NCBI RefSeq assembly: GCF_030122805.1
Contig: NZ_CP126080.1
Location: forward strand, 4,469,501 to 4,533,500
Direction: 5' to 3'
Source of the DNA: Mesobacillus sp. AQ2
Lineage (GTDB): Bacteria > Bacillota > Bacilli > Bacillales > Cytobacillaceae
DNA: 64,000 nucleotides
The notes under the pieces were generated by a model that made no database searches, was not told the DNA's origin, and was given only the letters and a program-made list of their open reading frames with translations. This document shows, piece after piece, positions 8,314-16,490 of this stretch. The position numbers and the translations under genes were made by a program. Each line of letters starts with the position of its first letter. Position 1 is the first letter of the stretch.

Positions 8314-9117
8314 ATGAGCTTATAAAGGTCTCTCGGTTGGCGCAGTAATTTCCACTCCATCCGAAGGTGTTGTTATAAATCTTATTATTCCTTGCTTTAG
8401 CAATTGCTTATCTTTACTATACTGTGGGTTCTTTGCAAAAAGTAGACCAAATGCCGCTCGAAGATTTTGTGCAAAATTGGACCTTTTAAAACATGCCACC
8501 TGGCAACTTAACACAAATTACAGAAGCATAGGGACATACCCTCGGTACGTCCCCATGCTTCTTAAGAGATAGACTCAAAGAAAAAGGAGTGATGATAAGT
8601 AGAAGGACAACTCAAAAGAGGGAAACGACAAAGAGGAAAACAATCATCAAATCTTTCATAAACTGATTATTAAGATAAATACTACCTAAAATATATCGAA
8701 AAAGAGAAAACCACCATCAATTTCACTTAATTGAAAATCAGTAAGGATATATAAAAAAATGAGGTCAAAATTCGTAAGAATCCCACCCAAATACAGTTCC
8801 TGATCTAATCAGATAATTACACCATCAACCTCCAAACATCAATGAACCTCAACCAAACTATTCCGACCCCGAACGCGACGGCAGAAGAACGAAATCGCTA
8901 CGCGATGGCCTCCAAGTTTAGTTTAAACAGTTAAAAAGTGCATAAAAAAAAAAGTTTCCTTTCTTATGGTATTGTTTAATCGCCAAACCAAACAAATACA
9001 ATAGAAAAGAACTTTTCGTCCATGATTATAACACAGAAATATATAACACTAATTCCCTTTCCAGGCCTCCTCCTGCCTTCTGATCTTAATTTCAAAATTA
9101 AAATCAGGAGGCACACC
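8314..9117. other. Gene-poor, apparently decayed intergenic stretch
   Basis: No convincing gene is seen. It holds a fourth TTGTGCAA site (8467-8474), a REP-type hairpin (8522-8562), an AGGAG-preceded 24-codon basic reading frame at 8592 that I do not trust, and an AT-rich imperfect inverted repeat around 8950-9017 just ahead of a recombinase remnant. Confidence 0.5.
8522..8562. repeat. REP-like dispersed hairpin (copy 1)
   Basis: Long near-perfect inverted repeat: the AGAAGCAT and GGGAC arms pair with GTCCC and ATGCTTCT around a short loop. It shares the GGGAC...GTCCC core with the elements at 11849, 14233, 16731, 25705 and 55387. Confidence 0.7.
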
Positions 9118-9291
9118 ATGAATACATATGATCAAAAAGTAAACTTGTACTTTGAACTGAAAAATACTCCCGAGTCTTCAAGAGAGTCCTATGGAAGAAG
9201 GATACGTTCATTCACTTCTTTCATGAAGGAACAAGACCATCCCTTTGGCCATGGCTCAAAAGAAAGAAGACAGAGTATCTCTCTGCCTTAA
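9118..9291 (+). pseudogene. Truncated tyrosine-recombinase (integrase) remnant
   Basis: The ATG at 9118 follows a good AGGAGG. The first 40 or so codons read like the N-terminal SAM-like, core-binding domain of site-specific integrases (YFELKNTPESSRESYGRR then FMKEQ). After about residue 43 the similarity is lost and the frame stops, with no catalytic R-H-R-Y region downstream. I read it as the 5' stump of a deleted integrase or IS-encoded recombinase. The 58-codon product is unlikely to be functional. It marks an old mobile-element event beside the accessory region. Confidence 0.6.
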
Positions 9292-9322
9292 GTGGTAACA
9301 CATTTAAATTTTTTCTTAATTA

Positions 9323-11278
9323 TTAATATACCTCTAATTCTCCATTCAAAGTACCGCTGTACAGGTATTCTTCACCAATCTTAATACGAATTGTTTCTTT
9401 CCCAGTGAAAGGATCCTCCTCATCAACAGTGACAAGAACAGGGACGGATCTTTCGGATTTCTTTAATTTCACAGTTCCTGTAAAGCTAGCCCAGCCTTTA
9501 TAGGTCTGCAGGAATCCAAGTTCATCAAGTTCAATATGGATATTGTTCTTCTTGTCGATAATTTGAAGTTTAGCTTTTGATTGAGATTGATCAGCATTTT
9601 GCTCAACCATAATTTTAATCTTAGGCCCTTGAGTTTTATCATTAACGAGCTGTCCCTTGGCCGAAACTTTGTGAGCTTCATTGAGACTCATTGGACGGCT
9701 TGGCATGTCGTAGCTGCGCTTAAGAGCTTTTCCTGCCTGCACACCAGTTACGTCACCGTTCTTTATGGCGAACTGCCCATCGATAATCACATTCTCAATC
9801 CCTTCCGCATACTGCTTTGGATTATCAAATGTAGCCTTATCAGTTACTATATTGGGATCAAATACCGTAATATCAGCTGCCATTCCTTCAGCAATAAATC
9901 CGCGGTCAACCATTCCTATGATATTGGCAGGAAGGCCTGTCATTTTTTGAACAGCTTCTTCCAAAGATAATAACCCATCTTCTCTTACAATCTTTCCTAG
10001 AACCCTAGGCTGAGTTCCATACCTTCTCGGATGAGTGCTGCTTGAAACAGTTGCTCCTCCATCAGAAGCAATGGCGGTCGTAGGGTTTTTAAGTATCCGT
10101 TCAAAATCCTCCTGGTGGCCAAAGAAATAGATGGTTCTAATGTTCCCTTCTTGTTCAAGGATCTGCATAGTCGCTTCTCCAGGTGAAACACCTTGTTCTG
10201 CGGCTATATCCCCTAACGTTGTTTGCTTAGTCGGAAAGTAGACGTCACCAGCATCTCTTACCCTACTGGCAATGGTCGCGTGGATTTCTTCTTCAATCTG
10301 TGTGCGCATGGCAGGATCCGCAAAGCGCTTGAGCATCTCTTCCCGGCCGCCATCCTGAATCCACTGAGGAACAATCGCAGTTAAGCCTGTTTGGCTGGCC
10401 AGGTAAGGATACTGGTCGGCCGCTGCAAATGTTCCCCGCTTATTGGCATCCTGTATCATTTTAATCGTTTCCACAGATTTACCCCAGTTGCTCGGCCCCA
10501 TTACCTTCATATGAGTAATAACCGGGACGATTCCTGCACTTTCACCTATTTCAATCGTTTCAGAGGTTGCTTCGAGAACGTGATAATTTTCATTTCTGAT
10601 GTGATTTGGAAAATTGGTTCTCCACTTTTCGGCAACACTGACAACATCAATGACTTCCTGTATTTTTGCATAGTTCCCGGGAGCGTAGAATAATCCTGCA
10701 GAAATTCCCCAGGCTCCTTTTTGGAGGGCTGTTTCAATCAGTGACTGCATATCGGAAATTTCTTCAGGAGTGGCACGGCGGTCGTCATATCCCACGACTC
10801 CTTCCCAAACCGAATTAAATCCAATATAGCTCCCCACATTGATGGCAAGTCCCTTTTCTTCCAGCTCGGACAGATAGGAAAGGTCAACCGGGCCTCCTCC
10901 ATCCGGGCTTATCATTTCAGTCGTAACCCCTTGGGTTAATGAGCTTTTTGCTGTTGTAAGTACATCTGTATCTGCATGGCTGTGCATATCAATAAATCCT
11001 GGAGAAACAATTTTACCCGAAACATTGATTTCATTTTTTCCACTGGCATCATCCAAGTTTCCAATCGATTGAATATACCCATCAGATATTCCAATATCCG
11101 CCTTATAGCGTTTGGAACCAGTACCGTCAATAATTGTGCCATCCTGAAGGATTAAATCAAATTCCTGTTTGGTTTTCTCCTTTGATTGGCCGGTTTGAGG
11201 GTACCCTACAAATAAAATTCCCACAAGCAAAACAACAGATAATGTTAGAGACAGAATATTTTTGCTTAAACTTTTCAC
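9323..11278 (-). CDS. Secreted N-acyl-D-amino-acid deacylase / D-aminoacylase family amidohydrolase
   Basis: A 651-residue protein with an N-terminal signal peptide (KN then a LSLTLSVVLLVGILFVG hydrophobic core). The amidohydrolase-3 barrel begins with DLILQDGTIIDGTG and the metal site GFIDMHSHADTD (His-x-His). It continues with conserved TQGVTTE, a VITHMKV histidine, FFGHQEDFER and the late ASDGGA aspartate. This is the D-aminoacylase layout, which releases D-amino acids from N-acyl derivatives. About 130 residues after the barrel form an extra beta-rich tail (from about 520). The GTG start follows GGGAGG. It stands alone and probably scavenges D-amino-acid compounds outside the cell. Confidence 0.82.
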   Translation of the reverse strand: MKSLSKNILSLTLSVVLLVGILFVGYPQTGQSKEKTKQEFDLILQDGTIIDGTGSKRYKADIGISDGYIQSIGNLDDASGKNEINVSGKIVSPGFIDMHSHADTDVLTTAKSSLTQGVTTEMISPDGGGPVDLSYLSELEEKGLAINVGSYIGFNSVWEGVVGYDDRRATPEEISDMQSLIETALQKGAWGISAGLFYAPGNYAKIQEVIDVVSVAEKWRTNFPNHIRNENYHVLEATSETIEIGESAGIVPVITHMKVMGPSNWGKSVETIKMIQDANKRGTFAAADQYPYLASQTGLTAIVPQWIQDGGREEMLKRFADPAMRTQIEEEIHATIASRVRDAGDVYFPTKQTTLGDIAAEQGVSPGEATMQILEQEGNIRTIYFFGHQEDFERILKNPTTAIASDGGATVSSSTHPRRYGTQPRVLGKIVREDGLLSLEEAVQKMTGLPANIIGMVDRGFIAEGMAADITVFDPNIVTDKATFDNPKQYAEGIENVIIDGQFAIKNGDVTGVQAGKALKRSYDMPSRPMSLNEAHKVSAKGQLVNDKTQGPKIKIMVEQNADQSQSKAKLQIIDKKNNIHIELDELGFLQTYKGWASFTGTVKLKKSERSVPVLVTVDEEDPFTGKETIRIKIGEEYLYSGTLNGELEVY

Positions 11279-11513
11279 CTTTTAGCCTCCCTAATATTTC
11301 AATATCGACCGAAACTGTTCTTTTCGCCTCCTCTCACTCCAATATTTAACAAACTTACATTAACACAGTTTACTAATTTTTCTAATATTTCAGATAATAA
11401 TTGAGAGTAAATAACTAGGCCTTATATTTCGGTACCCTAATATTTTCCTAATGAGCTAGTAAATTAGTCCACCACACTAATCTTACGTATAAATCTTTGA
11501 ATTTTGCCAAATA

Positions 11514-11538
11514 AAAAAGGACTCCTCCAGTCCTTTTT
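11514..11538. terminator. Bidirectional intrinsic terminator
   Basis: A perfect 10-bp stem (AAAAAGGACT / AGTCCTTTTT) with a 5-nt loop and A/T runs on both sides. No gene ends close by on either strand, so it may be a relic of a lost gene. Confidence 0.6.
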
Positions 11539-11650
11539 GTATTTTCTTAGTACTCTTCAATATTCCTAACCTCATCTCCATTAAAATCAACTAAAAGTGT
11601 CCATTGGAAAATGGATGGTACCATATACCATTCGAATTTGTATTGAAAAG

Positions 11651-11693
11651 TGTTCATTTTTATCTAGCAAAAACTGTTCACCTTAGTCTAGCA
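11651..11693. repeat. Direct repeat pair TGTTCA-N6-TCTAGCA
   Basis: Two 19-base copies start 24 bases apart, at 11651 and 11675, and share 13 fixed positions. A degenerate relative (GTGTCCATTGG) lies near 11598. Stacked direct repeats near an end are typical of IS21-family elements, but no transposase is present. It may be a solo IS end. Confidence 0.4.
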
Positions 11694-11848
11694 GTTACAG
11701 CTTTAGGATAAGCCCTAATATACCAAAAACCAGAACAGAAACATCCCTTCGACCTGGATTTAGAATTAAAACTTTATTTTATCCTCTTATTATCACTTAA
11801 TATAAAAAAGTTTAATAACCTGACCATCAGCTAACTAATTGAATTCCG

Positions 11849-11877
11849 AAGGGACATAAGAACCGCCCCTGTGCCCC
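11849..11877. repeat. REP-like dispersed element (copy 2, degenerate)
   Basis: GGGACATAAGAACCG then CCCCTGTGCCCC. The outer arms GGGACA and TGTGCCC pair imperfectly and the AGAACCG segment recurs in the copies at 14233 and 55387. Confidence 0.5.
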
Positions 11878-11890
11878 TCTCCCCCGCTAC

Positions 11891-12190
11891 CTATTTCTCC
11901 GTATAACCGATAGATTGGACTTTGTACTCTTCGCTGTAGTCGACTGTGGCGGTGATTTTGTTTTGTTTATCACCTTTTTTGTATCCGTAAAGGAATAGTT
12001 CGGTTCCTTCGGTTCTTGTGGTGAATTCATGATCGTCCACGACGATTTCCCATCCCATTTGCTTTTTGAATTCTTCGTTTGCTGCATGAATGGCTTTTTC
12101 AAGTATTTCTTCTTGTTTATTTTCGTCCATATTATTGCACCCCTGGAGGATGGATAGTGAAAAAAGCAACACCACCAAAAGATTTTTCAT
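11891..12190 (-). CDS. Small lipoprotein, TilA-like candidate immunity protein
   Basis: A 99-residue lipoprotein. The signal peptide ends in the lipobox LQGC (Cys18). The mature part is about 80 residues, charged, with a cystatin-like alpha-then-beta pattern. It is clearly paralogous to the lipoprotein at 13851-14153: both carry KQMGW or KEQKGW, then DHEFTTRT or EHEFTTRT, GTE, and GYxKG. It is divergent from the lipase gene, whose start is 187 bases away. Surface lipoproteins of this size neutralise the staphylococcal type VII lipase TslA, so an immunity role is likely but inferred. Having two paralogues may broaden protection. Confidence 0.65.
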   Translation of the reverse strand: MKNLLVVLLFSLSILQGCNNMDENKQEEILEKAIHAANEEFKKQMGWEIVVDDHEFTTRTEGTELFLYGYKKGDKQNKITATVDYSEEYKVQSIGYTEK

Positions 12191-12377
12191 CGCTCGCTCT
12201 CCTTACCATTTCAGCCCAGAATTGATTTAAGAATCATACAGGTTATTATTCACCTGCGAATAATCTTATCAAGGGAAATAACTCTGTTCAAATGATTTTC
12301 CCCCGTATCCTTTTTTTATTTCCTGTATTCAGTATGGTAAAATTAAGAAAATATTCCGAAACTTGTGGAGGTCATCC

Positions 12378-13532
12378 ATGACGAAGAATGAAGATAAGCT
12401 TTATTTATTTTTATCACAGCAGGCCTATTATATTGATCACAAACGATTGCCTAAATTCATCGAATACAACAACAATCAGCAAACTCATAAATGGGAGGTT
12501 GTGAACAAGAAGGATTATGTAACGACTGATTCCACTACTGGATTTGATGCATTGGTTGTTAAGAAGAAAGACCAGATTGTCGTTTCGTTCCGCGGAACCC
12601 AGGGGGATGATATGCTCGGAGCAGGCATGGCAGATTTAGAAACCGATATTCAATACATCATGATGAAGGATAAAGTACATGAAAAACAGTCCAATCCAAG
12701 AGGAGACCGGCTGGATGTTTATTATAATCCGGAGAAAAAAGAATGGTATAAGAAGAACCAGTTCCAGCAAGCGGAACAACTAGTTAAGGATCTCAAAAAT
12801 ACCAACCCTTCTGCGCGGATAACCGTGACTGGCCATTCTTTGGGAGGAGCACTTGCCCAATATTCAGCTGCGATATTCAGCTTAGACGCAGTAACTTACA
12901 GTGCACCAAGCGTCATTGATTTACTAGATGAAAAAACAAAGACAAAAGCTTTTGCAGGGGATTTTGATTCCTCCATTGTCAATTACGTCCATCCTAAGGA
13001 TTCGATTGGAGCAGGCGGGCTAGAACCTTATGACAGACATATTGGTTCCACCTTCTACATAGGCTCAAGATTCAAATATGAAAATATGGACAATGAAGGA
13101 AGGCCTTTCAAGAGGTTACTAGAATCAATCGGTACTTATCATGGAATGGAGAATTATAAGTTTGATAAATACGGGAACATCAATAACGCGGTTCTTTACG
13201 ATGTTCTTGCTGGCGTAGAAGTATCAAGGTCTCCACGCTATGTAAGTGCGGATGGCGGATTGATCCAGGTAACTCCTTCTCATTTGCATGAAGTTGCAGA
13301 AAGTGTGGGGAGAGTAAACCGGAGTGTTTTGAATGAGTTACCTGATGTAAAAAGCAAAATTAAAAATAGGTTGATCAATGATGGAGAGCTTTCGCAAACA
13401 AGGGAAATTGGCTATGAAGTGTTAAATGAATTAACCAGTATTGCAAACTGGCTCAACGAAGAAACCTCAAAATTCACCCACTTCTTGAAATTTGCAGCAA
13501 ATGAATATGAAAAGGCGGATAAGCTGGTATGA
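12378..13532 (+). CDS. Reverse-architecture type VII secretion lipase toxin candidate (TslA-like)
   Basis: A 384-residue protein without a signal peptide. Residues about 1-265 are a class-3 lipase alpha/beta hydrolase: VSFRGTQGDD oxyanion region, nucleophile elbow GHSLGG (Ser154), an Asp in HPKDSIG and a His in GTYHGMENY. The last 115 residues are helical and begin VTPSHLHEVAES, like the start of WXG100/LXG proteins. This order (lipase first, LXG-like tail last) is that of the Staphylococcus aureus type VII substrate TslA. The ATG at 12378 follows GGAGG; an upstream TTG frame lies within that site. It overlaps the next gene by ATGA. No type VII machinery is encoded in the window. Confidence 0.72.
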   Translation: MTKNEDKLYLFLSQQAYYIDHKRLPKFIEYNNNQQTHKWEVVNKKDYVTTDSTTGFDALVVKKKDQIVVSFRGTQGDDMLGAGMADLETDIQYIMMKDKVHEKQSNPRGDRLDVYYNPEKKEWYKKNQFQQAEQLVKDLKNTNPSARITVTGHSLGGALAQYSAAIFSLDAVTYSAPSVIDLLDEKTKTKAFAGDFDSSIVNYVHPKDSIGAGGLEPYDRHIGSTFYIGSRFKYENMDNEGRPFKRLLESIGTYHGMENYKFDKYGNINNAVLYDVLAGVEVSRSPRYVSADGGLIQVTPSHLHEVAESVGRVNRSVLNELPDVKSKIKNRLINDGELSQTREIGYEVLNELTSIANWLNEETSKFTHFLKFAANEYEKADKLV

Positions 13533-13840
13533 CGAATAATAAAAAGACAGCTCAATATTTAAATGATATCCAGAATCTAAGCGTTGCCGAAAGAGAGCTT
13601 GATCATTTCATAGCAACTCTTAGAAGGACCCAACTTAAATATAGGAACAGCATGGAGCGGCTTTATAGTTGGAAGGCGGGCGAAGCGACAGATCGGGTAA
13701 GCCAATGGTCAGAGGGTTTCTTTATGGAACTCTCTAAAAGAATTCATCGTTTGGAAGACAAACGGTATGATATAATCCAGACAAGAAAAAGACTTGATTC
13801 ACTCATGCGGGCTGAAATTAATTCCGGTCCAAAGTGGTAG
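13529..13840 (+). CDS. Small helical partner protein of the type VII lipase (TlaA/TlaB-like, WXG100-like)
   Basis: A 103-residue, almost wholly alpha-helical protein with no signal peptide or membrane segment. Two long amphipathic helices flank a central LYSWKAGEA turn, which resembles the W-x-G hinge of WXG100-fold proteins. It starts inside the lipase stop codon (ATGA), so the two are made together. LXG and TslA-type toxins need such small partners encoded next to them to form a helical export complex, and that is the likely role here. The exact family (DUF3130- or DUF5082-like) needs a profile search. Confidence 0.6.
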   Translation: MTNNKKTAQYLNDIQNLSVAERELDHFIATLRRTQLKYRNSMERLYSWKAGEATDRVSQWSEGFFMELSKRIHRLEDKRYDIIQTRKRLDSLMRAEINSGPKW

Positions 13841-13850
13841 GAGGATGGCG

Positions 13851-14153
13851 ATGTTAAGGAAAGGCCTGTTATTGATTTTGGCAATATTAATCTTGCAGGG
13901 GTGTAATGATATGTCTACGGAAGAAAAAGAGAAAATCGTAAAGGAAGCTACAGAATCGGCAGTCCAATATTTCAAAGAGCAAAAAGGATGGGACGTAGTA
14001 ATTAATGAGCATGAATTCACAACCCGTACTAATGGTACGGAGATTTTTCTTTTTGGATACCAGAAGGGAAATAAGGATAACAGGATTCATGCTATGGTGA
14101 ATTTTTCTGAAGACAAATACGAAGTATCATTAATAGGGTATGATGAAGAATAA
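13851..14153 (+). CDS. Small lipoprotein, TilA-like candidate immunity protein (paralogue)
   Basis: A 100-residue lipoprotein with lipobox LQGC (Cys at about 17). I use the ATG at 13851, six bases after TAGGAGG; ATG 13845 touches that site. It is similar over its full length to the product of 11891-12190. It is the third gene of the lipase operon, the usual place for an immunity gene. The product would sit on the outer face of the membrane and could block incoming lipase from sibling cells. A strong terminator follows directly. Confidence 0.65.
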   Translation: MLRKGLLLILAILILQGCNDMSTEEKEKIVKEATESAVQYFKEQKGWDVVINEHEFTTRTNGTEIFLFGYQKGNKDNRIHAMVNFSEDKYEVSLIGYDEE

Positions 14154-14175
14154 CCCGGGGGTTCCCGGGTTATTT
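14149..14175 (+). terminator. Intrinsic terminator of the lipase-immunity operon
   Basis: A perfect 11-bp stem AATAACCCGGG / CCCGGGTTATT with loop GGTT, starting within the stop codon of the lipoprotein gene and followed by TTAAA. Confidence 0.75.
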
Positions 14176-14232
14176 AAACAGAAGAACTAAAAAGCGCAAA
14201 GCCATGGTCTTTAAGCCTCTAACCTTTTATTT

Positions 14233-14256
14233 CAAGAACCGTCCCTGTGTTTCTTT
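14233..14256. repeat. REP-like dispersed element (copy 3, half)
   Basis: AAGAACCGTCCCTGTGTTTCTT matches the right half of the repeat family. The left GGGAC arm is missing. Confidence 0.45.
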
Positions 14257-14258
14257 TT

Positions 14259-15077
14259 CTAACTTCTAGATTGAGATGGTTCTGCCAACAACTCTTCACT
14301 AATCTCTAATAAATACTCACAATTCTCTAATAGTTTAATAATATCCTCCCAGTTTGATTCAACCCCCAATTCATTTGAATGAGCGATTTGGTCTCTCAAG
14401 TCTCTTAATTCATCTGATATATCTTTCCACTTACTTTTGGACATCTTAAAGAATGAAAATAAATATTCATCTTTCCTAATTATTTGCATTTTATCACTGA
14501 TTTGTAAGCACTCTATTAAATTTATATCTTCATTCTTATTCTGCCGCTTGATATATAAATCTTCTGCTTTTTCAAAGCGTTCATAACTAATATACTTTTT
14601 CCACTCATCCCCTTCAAACCTCCATTTGATTATTTCTCCTAGATTCATTTCCAAAAGAGTAATATAACCAAAGATCAGAATTCTTACTGGAGGTTTTTGC
14701 AAATCAGCAGATGTAATTAGTTTTGTAACTTTATTCTTTTCAAGAACAAATAACCTACTTTTACCTTTTAATATATGTAAAAACTGAATTAGCGGAGTAG
14801 TATTAGTGATTATTTCATTTGTATTGAATCGCTTCAAGTAATTCTTAACTTGTCCCTCGTTTAAATCTTCTCTTTCAATATATCCTGCAATTTCATTATC
14901 ATCTAATACACCAATAACATCATAATTTCTATAGTACATTTCTTTTTTTATTTGCAAAGAGTCACCATTGAGATCACATACTATAAGAGACTCTGCAATA
15001 CAATCAACCGTAATGCTTGTTTCATAGAGATTTTTTAAGGTATAATACTTATTTCTTGGACTTTCTAACCTTTCCAT
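14259..15077 (-). CDS. CBS-domain protein with a C-terminal HEPN-like helical domain
   Basis: A 272-residue soluble protein. The first 115 residues look like a CBS pair: two strand-helix units with GVLDDNEIAGYIERED and RLFVLEKNKVTKLITSADL. The rest is helical and contains RDQIAH at 228-233, fitting the R-x4-6-H motif of HEPN ribonucleases and HEPN-like folds. CBS pairs sense adenine nucleotides, so a nucleotide-gated RNase or a scaffold is possible. The start was set at ATG 15077, eight bases after AAAGGAG. It sits at the edge of the defence island and is AT-rich. The function is not known. Confidence 0.5.
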   Translation of the reverse strand: MERLESPRNKYYTLKNLYETSITVDCIAESLIVCDLNGDSLQIKKEMYYRNYDVIGVLDDNEIAGYIEREDLNEGQVKNYLKRFNTNEIITNTTPLIQFLHILKGKSRLFVLEKNKVTKLITSADLQKPPVRILIFGYITLLEMNLGEIIKWRFEGDEWKKYISYERFEKAEDLYIKRQNKNEDINLIECLQISDKMQIIRKDEYLFSFFKMSKSKWKDISDELRDLRDQIAHSNELGVESNWEDIIKLLENCEYLLEISEELLAEPSQSRS

Positions 15078-15208
15078 TAACACTACTCCTTTATGAAAGA
15101 TCTCACTTCATAAATCATCGAATAGATGGAAGTATATCCATGAAATCTTAGAATGCAAACAAACGACCCTGTGCTGAGGGATAAATACACTAAAGCGAAT
15201 AAATGGAA

Positions 15209-15748
15209 TTATGATTTTTTCATTATATTATCTAATATAAATCTCCCTATGACTTCTTGTAGCTCTATTCTATTTTTATGAATGGTTTGATGAAAGATTA
15301 TTTCAGCCAGGAGAATATTATTCGAAAGATTATAACTAATATTAGCAGTAAACCCATCCTTAGAATTGTTAACCGTAATCCAATTTAGAGTAGAGGATTC
15401 AAGAGTGAACTTGAGTTTTCTACTAAGATTCTTATCCCTAGTATTGAATCTTAAGTACCCTCTATACTCCCCAGACTTTTCTCCATTCATTAGCAAGATT
15501 CCTGAGAGTCTTACATTGGAAGGAATTTCAATAATAGACCCTAATTCTTTATTGTCAACTTTGTTCCATTGTTCTAAGGTTTTATGTATATGATTTCTCA
15601 GAATAACTAATCCACTTTCTTTATTTTCATTTAGATATTCTAAACATTGATGTAAATTTCTTATAGAGTTATGCTTGTCTCCGACCCAGATTCCAATTCT
15701 TGATTCTTTATATGTTCTAATCATATCTACTTCACTATTTAAAGCCAT
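15209..15748 (-). CDS. Hypothetical protein paired with a nuclease-like gene
   Basis: A 179-residue soluble protein that I do not recognise. The first half is mostly helical and the second half beta-rich (RGYLRFNTR, LNWITV, TANISYNL). No signal peptide, membrane segment or catalytic motif is evident. The ATG at 15748 lies seven bases after GAGGGG and overlaps the stop of the upstream nuclease-like gene by 14 bases, so the two are translated together. It could be a binding partner, a specificity subunit or an antitoxin of that nuclease. Confidence 0.55.
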   Translation of the reverse strand: MALNSEVDMIRTYKESRIGIWVGDKHNSIRNLHQCLEYLNENKESGLVILRNHIHKTLEQWNKVDNKELGSIIEIPSNVRLSGILLMNGEKSGEYRGYLRFNTRDKNLSRKLKFTLESSTLNWITVNNSKDGFTANISYNLSNNILLAEIIFHQTIHKNRIELQEVIGRFILDNIMKKS

Positions 15749-16490
15749 ACATAATCCCCTCTAAATCTTCTTGTTTAATTTTTTTAGCAACCTCTTCGGA
15801 TACTAGCATACTTCTTAGCAAAGAATCGTCTTTCGGAATAATTAAGTTTAAATTTATAAATATCTCATCAGGCTGTTTATAATCTATCGTTGAAATCAAC
15901 CCATATCCGTAGTCACGTGATCCAGGAGAATTATACCAATAAACAGCCAACTGTCTAAGTGCATTTAGAAAATCCGAATTTTTGCATTCACCAGGAATAA
16001 GAGGAGGTAAATCCGGTCTTAGTGGCGATGAACGTTTCTTAAGTTTAAACTTATCGTTATATGAGTCTATTATTGATGAAGTTTCAACAAACAAATCTGG
16101 TGATCGTTTTCCAGATGTTGAAGTTATATGACATACACCCAGGAACTGGGAAGTTGGTTTCAGTGATTCTAAAGCTAAGATTGTAAATACCTCACCAAAG
16201 TTTCCCGTAACTGAACTACCCGCGGTTTTTCCTGTTTGCGGTTCATAACTCGGATTAATTGGTGATATCGTTTGATTTAAAGCCCACCAAAGACTTCCTT
16301 TTTGTCTATATACAGATAAATGATTTCCTAACTGCAGGACTAAGCTTTCTCCCCATAACGAACCATACATATTTAATTCAAATGTACTTGATTCTATCTT
16401 CCACTGACTAATTGGACGAGGTTTAAATGAAGGTGTCCTGCTAAAATTAACTCTTGAATTCCCAATGAAAAGTTTAATAACCAATTTCAA
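15735..16490 (-). CDS. Putative PD-(D/E)xK nuclease-like protein
   Basis: About 251 residues. A restriction-nuclease-like core can be read: GNFGEVFT (helix with Glu), SPDLFVE (Asp near 132 in a strand) and PGECKNSD (Glu168-x-Lys170), followed by a LRQLAVYW helix. This E...PD...ExK order fits the PD-(D/E)xK fold. The start was set at TTG 16490, eight bases after AAAGGAG. It heads a two-gene operon with the unknown protein at 15209-15748. It lies between the lipase locus and the PIWI-RE system, so a defence role is likely, though no known system was recognised. Confidence 0.5.
   Translation of the reverse strand: MKLVIKLFIGNSRVNFSRTPSFKPRPISQWKIESSTFELNMYGSLWGESLVLQLGNHLSVYRQKGSLWWALNQTISPINPSYEPQTGKTAGSSVTGNFGEVFTILALESLKPTSQFLGVCHITSTSGKRSPDLFVETSSIIDSYNDKFKLKKRSSPLRPDLPPLIPGECKNSDFLNALRQLAVYWYNSPGSRDYGYGLISTIDYKQPDEIFINLNLIIPKDDSLLRSMLVSEEVAKKIKQEDLEGIMYGFK

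Larger units (their letters stand above)
11279..11890. other. Intergenic region with terminator, possible IS end and REP remnant
   Basis: No gene is seen. It contains a bidirectional terminator (11514-11538), two direct copies of TGTTCA-N6-TCTAGCA (11651-11669 and 11675-11693) that resemble stacked terminal repeats of an insertion sequence, and a partial REP element near 11849. Confidence 0.5.

Noticed and set aside
8320..8514. 64-codon minus-strand frame upstream of the PTS regulator
   Set aside because: No Shine-Dalgarno, low-complexity composition, and it overlaps the promoter and operator sites.
8592..8666. Short basic reading frame after AAAAAGGAG (24 codons)
   Set aside because: Despite the Shine-Dalgarno, it is low-complexity (Lys, Arg, Thr) and unsupported by any motif.
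15162..15185. Possible seventh REP copy (ACGACCCTGTGCTGAGGGA)
   Set aside because: Only weak similarity to the right half of the family and no pairing arm.
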